Assembly (NCBI RefSeq): GCF_014495845.1
Contig: NZ_CP061080.1
Span: forward strand, 857,001 to 921,000
Direction of reading: 5' to 3'
DNA length: 64,000 nucleotides
From: Aquibium microcysteis
GTDB taxonomy: Bacteria; Pseudomonadota; Alphaproteobacteria; Rhizobiales; Rhizobiaceae
This document shows, in pieces, positions 52,373-62,871 of this stretch (its first letter is position 1; each line of letters starts with the position of its first letter). The translations under genes were made by a program, and so were the position numbers. Under the pieces are notes generated by a model. That model did not search any database. It was not told the origin of the DNA and saw nothing but the letters and a program-made list of their open reading frames with translations.

Positions 52373-52412
52373 GGCGCAAGCCGTGGGGGTTCAAGTCCCT
52401 CCACCCGCACCA
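52355..52412 (+). pseudogene. Stranded native 3' half of tRNA-Leu(TAG)
   Basis: Anticodon arm onwards: short variable arm GGC-GCAA-GCC, T arm with TTCAAGT, acceptor CACCCGC, discriminator and CCA (410-412). The 5' half is missing, so it cannot make a tRNA. This is the original host 3' half displaced by integration; it lies 86 bases before tig, as expected of the uninterrupted locus. Confidence 0.9.
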
Positions 52413-52497
52413 GAAGCCACTCCCGGCAAAGGAATCCGGAAGGCGCGCGGCCGCATCGCTGTTGCGCCCCGCACCCCGTGAAGACAAAGGTTTGATG

Positions 52498-53973
52498 ATG
52501 CAGGTAACCGAAACGCTGAATGCAGGGCTGAAACGGGAGATCCAGGTGGTCGTACCCGCCCAGGACATGGAAGCCCGGCTCCTTGAACGTCTGAACGACG
52601 CCAAGGGAAAGGTGCGGATAAACGGTTTCCGCCCCGGCAAGGTGCCCGTGCAGCATCTGCGCAAGATGTACGGCAAGTCGCTGATGGCCGAAGTCGTCAA
52701 CGACATCCTGTCGAAGTCGACCTCGTCGATCCTCAGCGAGCGCGGCGAGAAGGCCGCCATGCAGCCCGAGGTCAAGATGACCGAGGACGAGAAGGAAGCC
52801 GAGAAGATCCTGGCCGGCCAGGCCGATTTCGAGTTCTCGATCGCCTACGAGGTGATCCCCGCCATTGAGATCCAGGACGTCTCGGGCATCGCCATCACGC
52901 GCGAGGTGTATGACGTTCCCGAGAGCGAGATCGACGAGCAGGCGCTGCGCATCGCCGAATCCGCCCGCACCTACACGACCAAGGACGGTGCGGCCGAGAA
53001 CGGCGACCGCGTCACCATGGACTATGTCGGCAAGGTCGACGGCGAGGCCTTCGAGGGCGGCACCGACACCGGCGCCAACCTGGTGCTCGGCTCCGGCCAG
53101 TTCATCCCCGGCTTCGAGGACCAGCTCCTCGGCGTCAAGGCGGGCGACGAGAAGACCATCGAGGTCACCTTCCCGGCCGACTATCAGGCCGCGCACCTTG
53201 CCGGCAAGGCGGCCACCTTCGACGTCAAGGTCTCCGAGGTCTCCGCTGCCGAGCCGATCGAGCTCAACGACGACCTGGCGAAGAATCTCGGTCTCGAATC
53301 GGTCGAGCGCCTGCGCGACATCATCAAGACCCAGCTCGAGAACCAGTTCGGGTCGCTCACCCGCCAGAAGGTCAAGCGCCAGCTTCTCGACGCGCTCGAC
53401 GCCGCCTACAGCTTCGAGGCGCCCGGCCGCCTGGTGACGGCCGAGTTCAACAACATCTGGCTGCAGGTGACGCGCGACCTCGAGCAGGCGGGCAAGACCT
53501 TCGCCGACGAGGACACGACCGAGGAGGAGGCGCGCGCCGAGTACCAGCGCCTCGCCGAGCGCCGCGTCCGCCTCGGCCTGGTGCTGGCCGAGATCGGCGA
53601 GAAGGCGGGCGTCCAGGTCAGCGACGAGGAGATGCAGCGCGCGCTGTTCGACTTCGTGCGCCGCTATCCCGGCCAGGAGCAGGAAGTCTACGACTTCTAT
53701 CGCAAGAACCCCAACGCGCTCGCCGAGCTGCGCGCGCCGATCTTCGAGGAGAAGGTGGTCGACCACCTGCTCGCGCAGGTCAGCGTGACGGACAGGAAGG
53801 TGACCAAGGAAGAACTGCTGGCGGATGACGAGGCCGAGAAGGCCGAGACCGCCGAAACGGCGGACGCTGCCGAAGAGGCTCCGAAGAAGGAAGCCGCGCC
53901 GAAGAAGAAGGCGGCTCCGAAGAAGAAGGCCGCGAAGGCCGAGGACGCCGGCAGCGCCGAAGGCGCCGAATAG
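52498..53973 (+). CDS. tig: Trigger factor (ribosome-associated chaperone, PPIase)
   Basis: 491 residues, start [20 protein letters not shown]. Ribosome-binding signature GFRPGKVP (43-50), FKBP-type PPIase domain (about 160-250, [20 protein letters not shown]) and a long helical chaperone region. The tail is Lys/Ala/Glu-rich ([14 protein letters not shown]). The prophage now separates it from its normal upstream neighbour. Confidence 0.97.
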   Translation: MQVTETLNAGLKREIQVVVPAQDMEARLLERLNDAKGKVRINGFRPGKVPVQHLRKMYGKSLMAEVVNDILSKSTSSILSERGEKAAMQPEVKMTEDEKEAEKILAGQADFEFSIAYEVIPAIEIQDVSGIAITREVYDVPESEIDEQALRIAESARTYTTKDGAAENGDRVTMDYVGKVDGEAFEGGTDTGANLVLGSGQFIPGFEDQLLGVKAGDEKTIEVTFPADYQAAHLAGKAATFDVKVSEVSAAEPIELNDDLAKNLGLESVERLRDIIKTQLENQFGSLTRQKVKRQLLDALDAAYSFEAPGRLVTAEFNNIWLQVTRDLEQAGKTFADEDTTEEEARAEYQRLAERRVRLGLVLAEIGEKAGVQVSDEEMQRALFDFVRRYPGQEQEVYDFYRKNPNALAELRAPIFEEKVVDHLLAQVSVTDRKVTKEELLADDEAEKAETAETADAAEEAPKKEAAPKKKAAPKKKAAKAEDAGSAEGAE

Positions 53974-54171
53974 AGGCGCCGGCTCTCGATCGGGCTCTTT
54001 GCTGGGCGGCGCCGGATCTCCGGCGCCGCTCTTCGCTTTCGGGCGGGCGACCGTTCCGCGAATGGCCGGTTGCGGTCCTGGACCATGGCTGCGGCCTTGC
54101 GCCCGACGCCGAACTCTCCCATTTTAGTCTGGATTGATCCGGGCCGACCGGCCCGCGAACGAGGAGATCCC

Positions 54172-54558
54172 ATGGGACGCTTTCAGGTGATGACGATGAC
54201 CGATGGGGCGGCCGGCCGCGTCCGCGAGATCGTCGCGAGCCGCGAGGGTGCGCGGGGCGTACGCGTCGGCGTCAGGAAAGGCGGCTGTGCCGGGATGGAG
54301 TACACCGTCGAACTGGTGACCCAGCCCAACCCGGGCGACGATCACATCGAGCGCGACGGGGCGCATGTCTATGTCGCTCCGGAAGCGACGCTGTTCCTGC
54401 TCGGCACCGAAATGGGCTTCGAGACGACCAGGCTGCGCTCGGGCTTCACCTTCACCAATCCGAACCAGTCGTCGGCCTGCGGCTGCGGCGAATCGGTCGA
54501 ACTGAAGCCGGCTGACCTGAAGGCCCTGGCCGAGGCGCGCGCCGCCGCAGGCGCCTGA
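54172..54558 (+). CDS. sufA: Iron-sulfur cluster assembly A-type protein (SufA/IscA)
   Basis: 128 residues from ATG at 54172 (GAGGAG upstream). Conserved cysteines in RKGGCAGMEY and SSACGCGESV define A-type Fe-S carriers. In alphaproteobacteria this copy is usually SufA; which subgroup is not certain from sequence alone, as no suf operon is in the window. Confidence 0.85.
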   Translation: MGRFQVMTMTDGAAGRVREIVASREGARGVRVGVRKGGCAGMEYTVELVTQPNPGDDHIERDGAHVYVAPEATLFLLGTEMGFETTRLRSGFTFTNPNQSSACGCGESVELKPADLKALAEARAAAGA

Positions 54559-54585
54559 GAGCTCCAGCCCGCGCCTGAGAGCGCC

Positions 54586-55083
54586 TCAGTCGACCCACAG
54601 GCCGCGGCGCCTGTGCCAGTCGGCGATGGATTCCTGCGGGTAGAGCTCGAAGACGTCGTCGCCGGGCCGGATGTCGGGCTCCACCCAGTCCGCCTTGTAT
54701 TTCAGCATCAGGTGCACCCGCTGCGGCGCGCGCGGCAGGTCGCTGTCGATCGCGCTGGCGAAGGGGTGGACGAGGTCCGGCCATCGCGGGTCGAACAGCC
54801 AGAGCGCCGAACCGCAGCGCGTGCAGAACCGCCGCTCGCCCGACGACCGTTCGCAGCCGGGCCGTTCGTCGTCCTGGATCTCGGCGCGGTAGAGCCCGAG
54901 ATGCGCTTCTCCGGTGACCGACAGCGTGCGCGCGTCGGCGCCGAGGTTGATCGCAAAGCCGCCGCCGCCCTGCTGCTTGCGGCAGATCGAACAGTAGCAG
55001 TACTGGTAGGGAACCGGCGTATGGCTGTCGACGGAGAAGCCGACGGCGCCGCAGCGGCAGGAGCCGTGAAGTCGAAGGGGCAT
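54586..55083 (-). CDS. GFA-family (CENP-V/GFA) protein
   Basis: 165 residues from ATG at 55083. Zinc-binding cysteines in GSCRCGAVGF, CYCSICRKQQGGG and RRFCTRCGSALW match the glutathione-dependent formaldehyde-activating fold. True enzymatic role of this subgroup is unproven. Confidence 0.88.
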   Translation of the reverse strand: MPLRLHGSCRCGAVGFSVDSHTPVPYQYCYCSICRKQQGGGGFAINLGADARTLSVTGEAHLGLYRAEIQDDERPGCERSSGERRFCTRCGSALWLFDPRWPDLVHPFASAIDSDLPRAPQRVHLMLKYKADWVEPDIRPGDDVFELYPQESIADWHRRRGLWVD

Positions 55084-55216
55084 GGATCTCTCCTCTTGAG
55101 CATGTCTCGCGGAAGTGGGCGCCGGTTTGCGGCGGAAGACATGCGCGCGAACGAAGACCTGACCCGGCCGGAGCGAAACTTCAGGTTCGCGCGACGCTTC
55201 GGGTGCGGGCGGGGAG

Positions 55217-56797
55217 TCAGCGCAGGGTTCCGAGCAGCAGGAAGACCCCGGAGGCGAGCAGGGCGGTCGCTGGCACCGTGACCACCCAGGCCGCGACGAT
55301 GGTGGAGAAATGGGCGCGCCGCACCAGCCTGCGGCGGATGACGTCCTCGCGCGAGACCGGTTCCGTCGCGCCGGTCTCGGATCCGCCGTCGAAGTCGGCA
55401 TCCTCCGCTTCCGGTTCCGCCTCGGCGACGCTGCCGTTCGCCCGGCGCTCTGCGCGCAGCCGCTCCGCCTTGCGCTCCATGTAGGCGCGGCGGCGCGGCG
55501 AATTGGCGGTATACCATTCGCGGAAGAAGCCGACGCCGAAGACGGCGCCAACGGCGATATGGGTGGAACTGACCGGCAGGCCGAACCATGACGCCACGAT
55601 CACCGTCAGGGCCGCCGACAGGGCCACGCAGAAGGCGCGCATCGGGTTCAGCTTGGTGATCTGCTCGCCCACCATGCGCACCAGCCTCGGCCCGAAGAGA
55701 AGAAGGCCGAAGGAGATGCCGAAGGCCCCGATCAGCATGACCCACAGGGGGATGGCGACTGCTCCGTCCACGCCGCCGCTGCGCACCGTCTGGACGATGG
55801 CCGCCAGCGGACCCACCGCATTGGCCACGTCATTGGCGCCATGCGCGAAGGACAGCAGCGCGGCCGAGACGATCAGCGGCAGCTTGAACAGTCTGCGCAG
55901 CGACTGGTTGCGGTTTTCCATGCCGGCCGACTGCCGCCGGACGAGCATCTGCGAGAGGCCCCAGGTGAGAAGGAAGGCGCCGCCGCCGATCACCAGGATG
56001 GAAGTGCCGTCGAGACGGATCAGCTTGGACAGGCCCTTGGTCGCCAGATAGGCGGAAAAGGCGCCGGCCATGATGCCGATCAGGATCGGCACCCACAGCC
56101 GTGCGGCGCGGATCTTGTCGTCCTGATAGATGATGCGAGCCTTGATGAAGGCGAGGAAGCCGGCCGCGATCAGCCCGCCGAGCAGCGGCGAAACCACCCA
56201 GCTGGCCGCGATGCCGCCCATGACGCCCCAGTCGACGGCGGCCAGGCCCGCCGCGGTGATGCCGGCGCCCATGACGCCGCCGACCACCGAATGGGTGGTC
56301 GACACGGGTGCGCCGATGGCCGTGGCGAGATTGATCCAGATCGCCGAAGCGAAGACGGCCGCCATCATGGCGCGCACGAAGATGGCGGGGTCGGCGACGG
56401 CGGCGGGATCGATGATGCCCCTCGAGATCGTCTGCACCACGTCGCCGCCGGCGATCAGGGCGCCGGCCGTCTCGAAGACGGCGGCCAGCATCAGCGCCCC
56501 GCCCATCGTGAGCGCCCGCGCGCCGACCGCCGGCGCGACGTTGTTGGCGACGTCGTTCGCGCCGATGTTCAGCGCCATGTAGGCACCGATGGCGGCGGCG
56601 GCGACGATGGCGATCGCGCCCGGATCGCCGGCCGTGAAGATGGCGACCGCCACGGCGACGAAAGCCATGAAGAACAGCGCGATGCCCGGTGCCACCAGGC
56701 CGCGGGCGAGGAAGGTCGTCGCTTCCTCGACGCGGACGAGCTTGTCGAGATCCTTGTCGAGCGTCGTCTTGCGCGTGCTGTCTGTCGTGTCGGCCAT
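55217..56797 (-). CDS. pit: Inorganic phosphate transporter, PiT family
   Basis: 526 residues. Two PiT signature repeats: GANDVANNVAPAVGARALTM in the first half and GANDVANAVGPLAAIVQTV in the second, with about ten membrane helices and a charged central-to-C-terminal loop (AERLRAERRANGSVAEAEPE). Proton- or sodium-coupled phosphate uptake. No DUF47/PhoU partner is adjacent. Confidence 0.94.
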   Translation of the reverse strand: MADTTDSTRKTTLDKDLDKLVRVEEATTFLARGLVAPGIALFFMAFVAVAVAIFTAGDPGAIAIVAAAAIGAYMALNIGANDVANNVAPAVGARALTMGGALMLAAVFETAGALIAGGDVVQTISRGIIDPAAVADPAIFVRAMMAAVFASAIWINLATAIGAPVSTTHSVVGGVMGAGITAAGLAAVDWGVMGGIAASWVVSPLLGGLIAAGFLAFIKARIIYQDDKIRAARLWVPILIGIMAGAFSAYLATKGLSKLIRLDGTSILVIGGGAFLLTWGLSQMLVRRQSAGMENRNQSLRRLFKLPLIVSAALLSFAHGANDVANAVGPLAAIVQTVRSGGVDGAVAIPLWVMLIGAFGISFGLLLFGPRLVRMVGEQITKLNPMRAFCVALSAALTVIVASWFGLPVSSTHIAVGAVFGVGFFREWYTANSPRRRAYMERKAERLRAERRANGSVAEAEPEAEDADFDGGSETGATEPVSREDVIRRRLVRRAHFSTIVAAWVVTVPATALLASGVFLLLGTLR

Positions 56798-56910
56798 CGG
56801 ACGCCTCCGTGCTCAGGCGCTGGCTGCGGCGAAAGCGCCGGCGCGGCGCGCGAGGGACGCAGACGCGCCTTCTGTCATCGTCATGTCCGGGAGACCGCGC
56901 GTTTGCGCCG

Positions 56911-57387
56911 CTATGCGGCTGGATTGAATTCGGCGAGGATCGCGGCGAGTTCGGGCTCGCGCACCCGGCTTGCGCCGTGCTGCGGCGAGAACCATTTGCG
57001 CACGCGCTGGCCCTTCTCGGGCCATTTGGAACAGACCTTCTCCACCTTGAGCGGGAAGACGTGAACCTCGCAGCGCTGCTCGAGCCCCGATTTCAGGTTC
57101 TTGCCGTAGAAATACCGGCCGACTTCCTGTTCCGACATCGTCCCCACCAGCCCCGCTTCCTCGCCCGCCTCGCGAAGCGCGGCCTGCCAGCGGTGTTCGC
57201 CCGCTTCCGGCCATCCCTTGGGCAGCACCCAGCGGCCGGTGTCCCGGCTCGTGATCAGCATCACCTCCACGCCCTCGTCGGTCATGCGCCAGGGTAGCGC
57301 CGCGACCTGGATACGCGCCGGGACGCCGCCCAGCATGCGCCGGACTCGCTCGAGGGATGCGGTGAAGCTGCGCTGGTTGAGAAGCAT
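56911..57387 (-). CDS. NUDIX hydrolase
   Basis: 158 residues from ATG at 57387. The Nudix box is complete: GWPEAGEHRWQAALREAGEE followed by AG. RWVLPKGWPE suggests a diadenosine/diphosphoinositol-polyphosphate-type member. The open frame upstream to 57543 was excluded because the family starts with MLLNQRSF here. Confidence 0.88.
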   Translation of the reverse strand: MLLNQRSFTASLERVRRMLGGVPARIQVAALPWRMTDEGVEVMLITSRDTGRWVLPKGWPEAGEHRWQAALREAGEEAGLVGTMSEQEVGRYFYGKNLKSGLEQRCEVHVFPLKVEKVCSKWPEKGQRVRKWFSPQHGASRVREPELAAILAEFNPAA

Positions 57388-57661
57388 TTCTTCCTTTCGG
57401 TTCCGGCGAAACAACTTTGCCAGCTTAGGATCGGATCCGCAATCCGGCACGTGCCGGATGACACCGATCCTCCGTCCGCGGGTGCCTGCAGAACCGCCGA
57501 CGGCGCAGGATCGTTCCTGCGCCAACGATTCGCATCGCGTCAATCTAGCTCAAATAGGTGAACGTGCCGACAATGCAATCGCGCAAGGTTATCCGGAGGG
57601 TCTCGAATGCAGAAGTGCGGCGCGATTTCTCGCGCCGCACCTCGTCTTCACGGAAGAGAAC

Positions 57662-59572
57662 TCAGCGGGAACTCGCCACCGGCGTCACCAGCGGGGTGAT
57701 GCGGCGGATCGCGACGCGGCGATTCTCGCGCGATGGTCCTTCCGTCGAGACCTTCAGATAGCGCTCGCCATATCCCTGGGTCACGAGATTCTCCGGCGGG
57801 ATGCCGTAGACCCGGGTGAGGGCGGATGCGGCGCTCTCCGCCCGCGCGTCCGACAGGGCGAGGTTGGCGATGTCGGAACCGACGGCATCCGTATGGCCCT
57901 CGATGAGGAAGGTCTCGGCCGGGTTCTCGTCGAGCAGCCGCAGCATGGCCTCCGCGATCCCTTCGAGTTCCGCCACTTCCGACCGCGCGATCTCGGCTGA
58001 ACCGGTCGCGAAGGTGATGGTGTCGAGGTCGACGCGTCGCACCGTGTCGCGCAGCCGGGCCGACCGCTTCACCTCGTCGACGGAATAGAGGCGGCGGGTC
58101 TGCTCGACCGGCGGCTGGTCGAGGAAGTCGTAATAGGTGTCCACGTCCTCGACGCGCTCGGCGTCCAGAATGTATTCGCGGACGGGGATGCGCAGCCGAA
58201 GCGGCGGCAGCTCCTCGCCCGGGTCGCGCCACTCACGCTCGCGGTCCCAGTTTTCCTCGGCGACGTAGGACAGCACGATCTCGCGGCCCTCCGGCGTGAT
58301 GCGCGACCGCCGGACGACCTCGCCGTAGCGGTTGCGGATGGTCACGATCTGCGAGCCGTTCGGGCGAACGATCGTCTCGCGCACCCGCCCGCGCGGCAGT
58401 TCCTCGTAGTAGACCTCGCGCGCATCGCGGGACAGCCGGGGCAGGTCGTTGCTCTCGACATAGGTCTGGTTGTTGAACTGGAAGATCACCCGGCCGCCGC
58501 TTTCGCGGACGACCTCGGAGCCCTCCGGACGCTGTCGGCGCTCGCGCCGGGCCTCCTCGCGGTCGACGCGGCGACCCTCCGTGGCCGTGATCGACTGGAT
58601 CTCCTCCGCGCGGATCTCGGGCGCCTGGGCGTCTTCGTCGCTCGTCGGCGCCGGTCCGGCCTCTTCGGCGGGAGCCTCTGCCGCATCGCCGGACCGGTTG
58701 CGCTCGCGGCGGTTGGCACGGCGCGCGTCGGCATCGCCGCCGCCCGCTTCCTTGGCGCTGTCGAGCACGGGCGCGGCATTCTCCGGCAGGACGTCGTCGC
58801 CGGCCGTCTCCGCATCCGCATCGTCCGCCGGGGTTGCCTCCACGTCTTCCGCGGCATCATCGCCGGCTTCGTCGGCGGGGCGCTCCGCCTCGCGCGGCGC
58901 CTCGGCGGCCGGTGCGGCCTCGGTGCCCGAGGCTCCTTCGCCGGTTGCGGCCGGAGCTTCGCCGTCGGCCGGCGCCTCGCCGGCCGCGTCGGCACCGCCG
59001 CGGTTCTGCCGTTCCGCGCGGCCGGCGCGGTTCTCGCGTCGTTCACGCCGCTCGCGTGCCGCCGGCTCGGCGGCGGGGGCGGCCTCTTCGGCTGCAGGTT
59101 CGGCTCTCTCGACAGCGGGTGCGGCTTCCGGGGCCGCGGGTGCGGCATCCTCTGCTGCTGCGGGCTCCTCGGCCGCCCGTGGCGCGGCTTCCTCGGCTTC
59201 GGTCGCGGTATCCCCGCCGCGCGCAGGCTCCTCGGCGGGTGCAGGCTCCTCGGCGGGTGCCGGCTCGGGCGTCGGTGCCTCGGCTGGTGCCTCCTGCTGC
59301 GGGGCGGCGGCCGGAGCCTCGGGCTCGGCTGGCGGAGCGGTCTCCTCGGCCGGGGCAGCCTCCTCTGCCGGAGCGGCCTGTTCCGCGGCCGGTGCCGCCT
59401 CTTCTTCGGCGGCCTCGCGGGCTGCCCGCTCCTCTTCGAGCTTGCGAGCCTCGGCGTCGTCCGCCTGGGCCATCAGCAGCGGTGCGGCGGCGGGAGTCTC
59501 GGCGATGGTCGGCGAGGACGCCATCAGCAGGCCGAGCGCCGTGCCGGCGAGAATTCGTGCGGGATGTTTCAT
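57662..59572 (-). CDS. OmpA-family outer-membrane protein with long Ala/Pro/Glu-rich region
   Basis: 636 residues from ATG at 59572, signal peptide [20 protein letters not shown]. Residues 35-300 are low-complexity (repeats of [24 protein letters not shown]) and probably span the periplasm. The C-terminal 130 residues are an OmpA peptidoglycan-binding domain ([52 protein letters not shown]). The frame continues upstream to 59857 but only this start gives a signal peptide. Confidence 0.9.
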   Translation of the reverse strand: MKHPARILAGTALGLLMASSPTIAETPAAAPLLMAQADDAEARKLEEERAAREAAEEEAAPAAEQAAPAEEAAPAEETAPPAEPEAPAAAPQQEAPAEAPTPEPAPAEEPAPAEEPARGGDTATEAEEAAPRAAEEPAAAEDAAPAAPEAAPAVERAEPAAEEAAPAAEPAARERRERRENRAGRAERQNRGGADAAGEAPADGEAPAATGEGASGTEAAPAAEAPREAERPADEAGDDAAEDVEATPADDADAETAGDDVLPENAAPVLDSAKEAGGGDADARRANRRERNRSGDAAEAPAEEAGPAPTSDEDAQAPEIRAEEIQSITATEGRRVDREEARRERRQRPEGSEVVRESGGRVIFQFNNQTYVESNDLPRLSRDAREVYYEELPRGRVRETIVRPNGSQIVTIRNRYGEVVRRSRITPEGREIVLSYVAEENWDREREWRDPGEELPPLRLRIPVREYILDAERVEDVDTYYDFLDQPPVEQTRRLYSVDEVKRSARLRDTVRRVDLDTITFATGSAEIARSEVAELEGIAEAMLRLLDENPAETFLIEGHTDAVGSDIANLALSDARAESAASALTRVYGIPPENLVTQGYGERYLKVSTEGPSRENRRVAIRRITPLVTPVASSR

Positions 59573-59741
59573 CAGATGCTTTCTCCGGTCCGAAAATGAC
59601 CCTTCGGCGTCAAGAACCATGGCGGGCCGGGATGGTTCCAGCGGCAGCGCCCGCTGCGTCCTCCCGCCGGATCGCAAATCGGCGGCCGACGCCCGCCGGG
59701 ATCCACTTGACGACCGCGTCTGCCGGCGCGACATGCGCGGG

Positions 59742-60188
59742 ATGGAAAAGCCGTTCTGGAAGACCACGCCGCTCGAGGCCATGTCCGAGGCGCAATGGGA
59801 ATCGCTCTGCGACGGCTGCGGCAAGTGCTGCCTGGCCAAGCTGGAGGATGAGGACACCGGCGAGATCCACTGGACGAGCGTCGGCTGCCGGCTGTTCGAC
59901 GCGAGCCTGTGCAGCTGCAGCGACTACGCCAACCGTCTCGCCAGGGTGTCGGACTGCGTCAAGCTGACGCCGCGGAACGTCCGCACCATCCCCTGGCTGC
60001 CCTCCACCTGCGCCTACCGGCTCGTGGCGGAGGGGCGGGATCTCGCCGGCTGGCACCCGCTGGTCTCCGGCAGCCGCGAGACCGTCCACGAGGCCGGCAT
60101 CTCGATGCGCGGCCGGATCACCGCCTCCGAGGACGACCTCGCCGACGTGGACGACTATTTCGACCACATGCTCGGCGAGGACCTCTGA
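59742..60188 (+). CDS. YcgN/UPF0260 family cysteine-cluster protein
   Basis: 148 residues from ATG at 59742 (a second ATG lies three codons earlier). [34 protein letters not shown] and CVKLTP form the CxxCxxCC-type cluster of the family, probably metal binding. Function unknown. Divergent from the OmpA-family gene. Confidence 0.9.
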   Translation: MEKPFWKTTPLEAMSEAQWESLCDGCGKCCLAKLEDEDTGEIHWTSVGCRLFDASLCSCSDYANRLARVSDCVKLTPRNVRTIPWLPSTCAYRLVAEGRDLAGWHPLVSGSRETVHEAGISMRGRITASEDDLADVDDYFDHMLGEDL

Positions 60189-60216
60189 CCGTGACCCGCG
60201 GTCGCCAGTGCCGTCG

Positions 60217-60939
60217 TCACTGGACGATGCCGAAGCTCACCGTCACCTCGACGCGGTAGCTGTTCTCGCCCGCTTCGACGGGCACGGCGTCCGCGGCTTC
60301 CGCCCGCACCTTCGCGGCCATGTAGGGCATGGGCTGCGGCCGCGCCGCCATCTCCGTGATCTCGAGGATGGGGCCGAGCTCCACGCCGGCGGCCTCTGCC
60401 AGGGTGCGGGCCTTGGCGACGGCGTCCGCCACCGCCTCGCGCCGCGCCGTCTCGATGGCCTCGTCCGGATCCGCGTTGGTGAAGGAGATGCCGCCGCCCT
60501 GGTTGACCCCCAGCGACACCACCTCGTCGAGGATGGCGCCCGTCTTCTGGACGTCGCGGACCCGAACCGTCAGCGTGTTGGAGACCTCGTAGCCCGTCAT
60601 CACCTGGCGCTGGCTGCCGTCCGGACCGGTCGGGTATTCGTAGCGCGGATTGATCTGGATGCCGGCCGTCTGCAGGTCGCGCTCTTCGATCCCGTCGCCC
60701 TTGAGCGCCGCGATCACCTGCGCCATCGCCGCGTTGTTGGCCGTCAGCGCCTCGCGCGCGGTGCCGGCCTGCCGGACCACCGAGAACGACAGCACCGCCA
60801 TGTCCGGCCGCATCGCATGCTCGCCCTCGCCGGTGACCGAGATCCGCGGCCGGGGTTCGGGCAGGGTCTGCGCGGCGGCGGGCGAGGCCGCGGCCACGAA
60901 GGCTGCGAAGGCGAGGAAGGGCAGGGCGGTACGCTGCAT
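60217..60939 (-). CDS. SIMPL (DUF541) domain periplasmic protein
   Basis: 240 residues from ATG at 60939 (GGAG nine bases upstream; ATG 60948 is closer to it). Signal peptide FLAFAAFVAAASPAAAQ. The body (ISVTGEGEHAMRPDMAVLSF, NPRYEYPTG, VSNTLTVRVRD) is the SIMPL/BP26 fold, which includes the Brucella antigen BP26. Forms periplasmic channel-like oligomers in relatives. Confidence 0.92.
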   Translation of the reverse strand: MQRTALPFLAFAAFVAAASPAAAQTLPEPRPRISVTGEGEHAMRPDMAVLSFSVVRQAGTAREALTANNAAMAQVIAALKGDGIEERDLQTAGIQINPRYEYPTGPDGSQRQVMTGYEVSNTLTVRVRDVQKTGAILDEVVSLGVNQGGGISFTNADPDEAIETARREAVADAVAKARTLAEAAGVELGPILEITEMAARPQPMPYMAAKVRAEAADAVPVEAGENSYRVEVTVSFGIVQ

Positions 60940-61049
60940 GGACGGCATCTCCGTTCGTTTCGGTCGCCGAGCGCTAGGCCCCGATTGTGTGATGATTGCG
61001 GCACCCGCCTTGTCTGCCACCGCGAAAGCCACTAATGCAGGCTGGCGTG

Positions 61050-61125
61050 GGGCCTGTAGCTCAATGGTTAGAGCCGGCGGCTCATAACCGCTTGGTTGGG
61101 GGTTCGAGTCCCTCCGGGCCCACCA
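61050..61125 (+). tRNA. tRNA with CAT anticodon, probably tRNA-Ile2
   Basis: Acceptor GGGCCTG (61050-61056) pairs with CGGGCCC (61115-61121), then A and encoded CCA. Anticodon stem GCGG/CCGC holds CTCATAA, anticodon CAT. The GCGGCTCATAACCGCTTGG arm resembles enterobacterial ileX, where C34 becomes lysidine, so Ile2 is favoured over elongator Met. Confidence 0.85.
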
Positions 61126-61368
61126 TCGAACCCCCCCGCTTTCCATCGCCTCGACCGGCCGGCAGGTGTCCTCCTTCTCCGCGACCGGAGCAGGAATCTG
61201 CGGCGGATCGTTGCTTTCAGCCAGGCCGTCGGCAACATTCCGGAAGGGTAGGGGCCGACCGGATTCTCCGCCGGCGGCGGGAGCAGATCGTGCCTTGCTG
61301 TCTGCAACCGCGACCTGATATCTGCGGCGGCAGAGGCACCTTGGGTTTCATTTGTCGGAGATCATCGA

Positions 61369-62871
61369 TTGCGGGACTGGGGCGGAAGGCTGTGGCGATC
61401 GTTCGGCCAGGGATCGGACGTCAGGGCGATCCGTCGGAGCGGGGTCTTCGACGAGGTCCTGTATCGGAGCCAGCTACCGGCAGGAGCCGCGGTGGCCGAC
61501 GCGATCTCGCACTACGTTGAGTTCGGCGAGAGGATGGGGCTGTCCCCCTGGAAGGATTTCGATCCGTTCCACTACGCGCGGCAGTATCCGGATCTGGAGG
61601 GATATGGCCGTCCTCTCCTGCTCCACTATCTCCGCCACGGTCTTCGCGAGGGTCGGCAGGGCAGGCCCGACCAGGCGCAGTGGGTGGCGTGGGCAGACGA
61701 CCCGGATCGGCCGACCGTGCTGGTCGTCGTCCACGAATTGACGCGGACCGGTGCGCCGATCCTGGCCTGGAACATCGTGCGCAGGCTCAAGGCGGATGGC
61801 CGCCGCGTCGCCGTGGTCGCGCTGCGCGGCGGCGACCTCCTGGAGGATTTCCGCGCCGAGGCGGACGAGGTCGTCGAGGTCGCGGCCGACGAGAAGCTCG
61901 ACGTCCTCGCCGGCAGCGTGATCGGGCGCTGCCGCCCCGGCTACGCGATCTGCAACGGCGCGTCGACCGCACCGTTCGGCCAGTACCTCGAGCGGTTGGG
62001 CGTGCGGACCGTCGGGCTGATCCACGAGTTCGGCTTTCCGACGATGCACACGCCTGGTCTCGCCGCCTGCCTCTCCGGATGGAGCGACGTGATCTTTCCG
62101 GCCGAGATCGTGCGGCGATCGATGGCGGACTGTTTTCCCGACGTGGCCCTCCGCAGGACGCAGGTCCTCCCGCAGGGGAAGTGCGTGGTTCCGGGCAATC
62201 CCGCCGCGAGGTTGGTCGATACCGCGCCGGTCTCGCTTCGCAAGTCCTACGACTACCTCGTCGTCGGAGCAGGAACGGTCGACTACCGCAAGGGGGTCGA
62301 CCTGTTTCTCGCCGCCGCATCGGCCGTCGCCGCGGCGGCGCCGGACCTCACGGTCGGCTTTCTCTGGATCGGGCGCCGCCGCGCCGAAGACGGCATCTAC
62401 CTGTCCATGATCGAGGAACAGGCGCGCCGGGCCGGGATCGCGGATCGCTTCGACCTGATGGAAGCCACCGAACACCTCGAAGCGGTCTATGGGGCGGCGG
62501 ATGCCTTCTTCCTCTCCTCGCGGCTCGATCCCATGCCGAACGTCTGCATCGATGCGGGGTTCGCCGGCCTGCCGGTCATATGCTTCGCCGACGCGAGCGG
62601 GACGGCGGAACTGTTTGCCGCCAGCGAGCAATGCAGGGAACTCGTGGTTCCGCATTGCGACGCGCACGCGGCCGGAACGCTGATCGCCGGCCTCGCCCGG
62701 GACCGGCAGCGGTCGAGGCGGCTCGGCAACTGCGTGCAGAACCTGTCGAGACGCAGTTTCGACATGGATCGCTACGTGCGGGCGATCGACGCCGCCGGAC
62801 TGGCGGCCGGGCAGCCGCAGCCCTTGGCCGAGCCGGCGGCCCAGCCGCAGCCCGAGCCCGAGCCGGCGTGA
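61369..62871 (+). CDS. Family 4-type glycosyltransferase
   Basis: 500 residues, TTG start at 61369 with GGAG eight bases upstream. Residues 1-100 form a helical extension common in polysaccharide glycosyltransferases (HYVEFGERMGLSPWKDFDPF, HYARQYPDL). The GT-B fold follows: VVVHELTRTGAPILAWNIV, then EATEHLEAVYGAADAFFLSS and SRLDPMPNVCIDAGFAGLPV, where the nucleotide-sugar Glu is replaced by Asp. The tail is a Pro/Gln repeat (AAQPQPEPEPA). Coupled to an epimerase gene. Confidence 0.85.
   Translation: MRDWGGRLWRSFGQGSDVRAIRRSGVFDEVLYRSQLPAGAAVADAISHYVEFGERMGLSPWKDFDPFHYARQYPDLEGYGRPLLLHYLRHGLREGRQGRPDQAQWVAWADDPDRPTVLVVVHELTRTGAPILAWNIVRRLKADGRRVAVVALRGGDLLEDFRAEADEVVEVAADEKLDVLAGSVIGRCRPGYAICNGASTAPFGQYLERLGVRTVGLIHEFGFPTMHTPGLAACLSGWSDVIFPAEIVRRSMADCFPDVALRRTQVLPQGKCVVPGNPAARLVDTAPVSLRKSYDYLVVGAGTVDYRKGVDLFLAAASAVAAAAPDLTVGFLWIGRRRAEDGIYLSMIEEQARRAGIADRFDLMEATEHLEAVYGAADAFFLSSRLDPMPNVCIDAGFAGLPVICFADASGTAELFAASEQCRELVVPHCDAHAAGTLIAGLARDRQRSRRLGNCVQNLSRRSFDMDRYVRAIDAAGLAAGQPQPLAEPAAQPQPEPEPA

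Noticed and set aside
52355..52412. A second tRNA-Leu gene
   Set aside because: Only the anticodon arm and 3' half are present; the 5' acceptor strand and D arm are missing.
52205..52495. Frames crossing attR (52081-52344 and 52205-52495)
   Set aside because: They run through the arm repeats and into tRNA sequence; composition is not protein-like.
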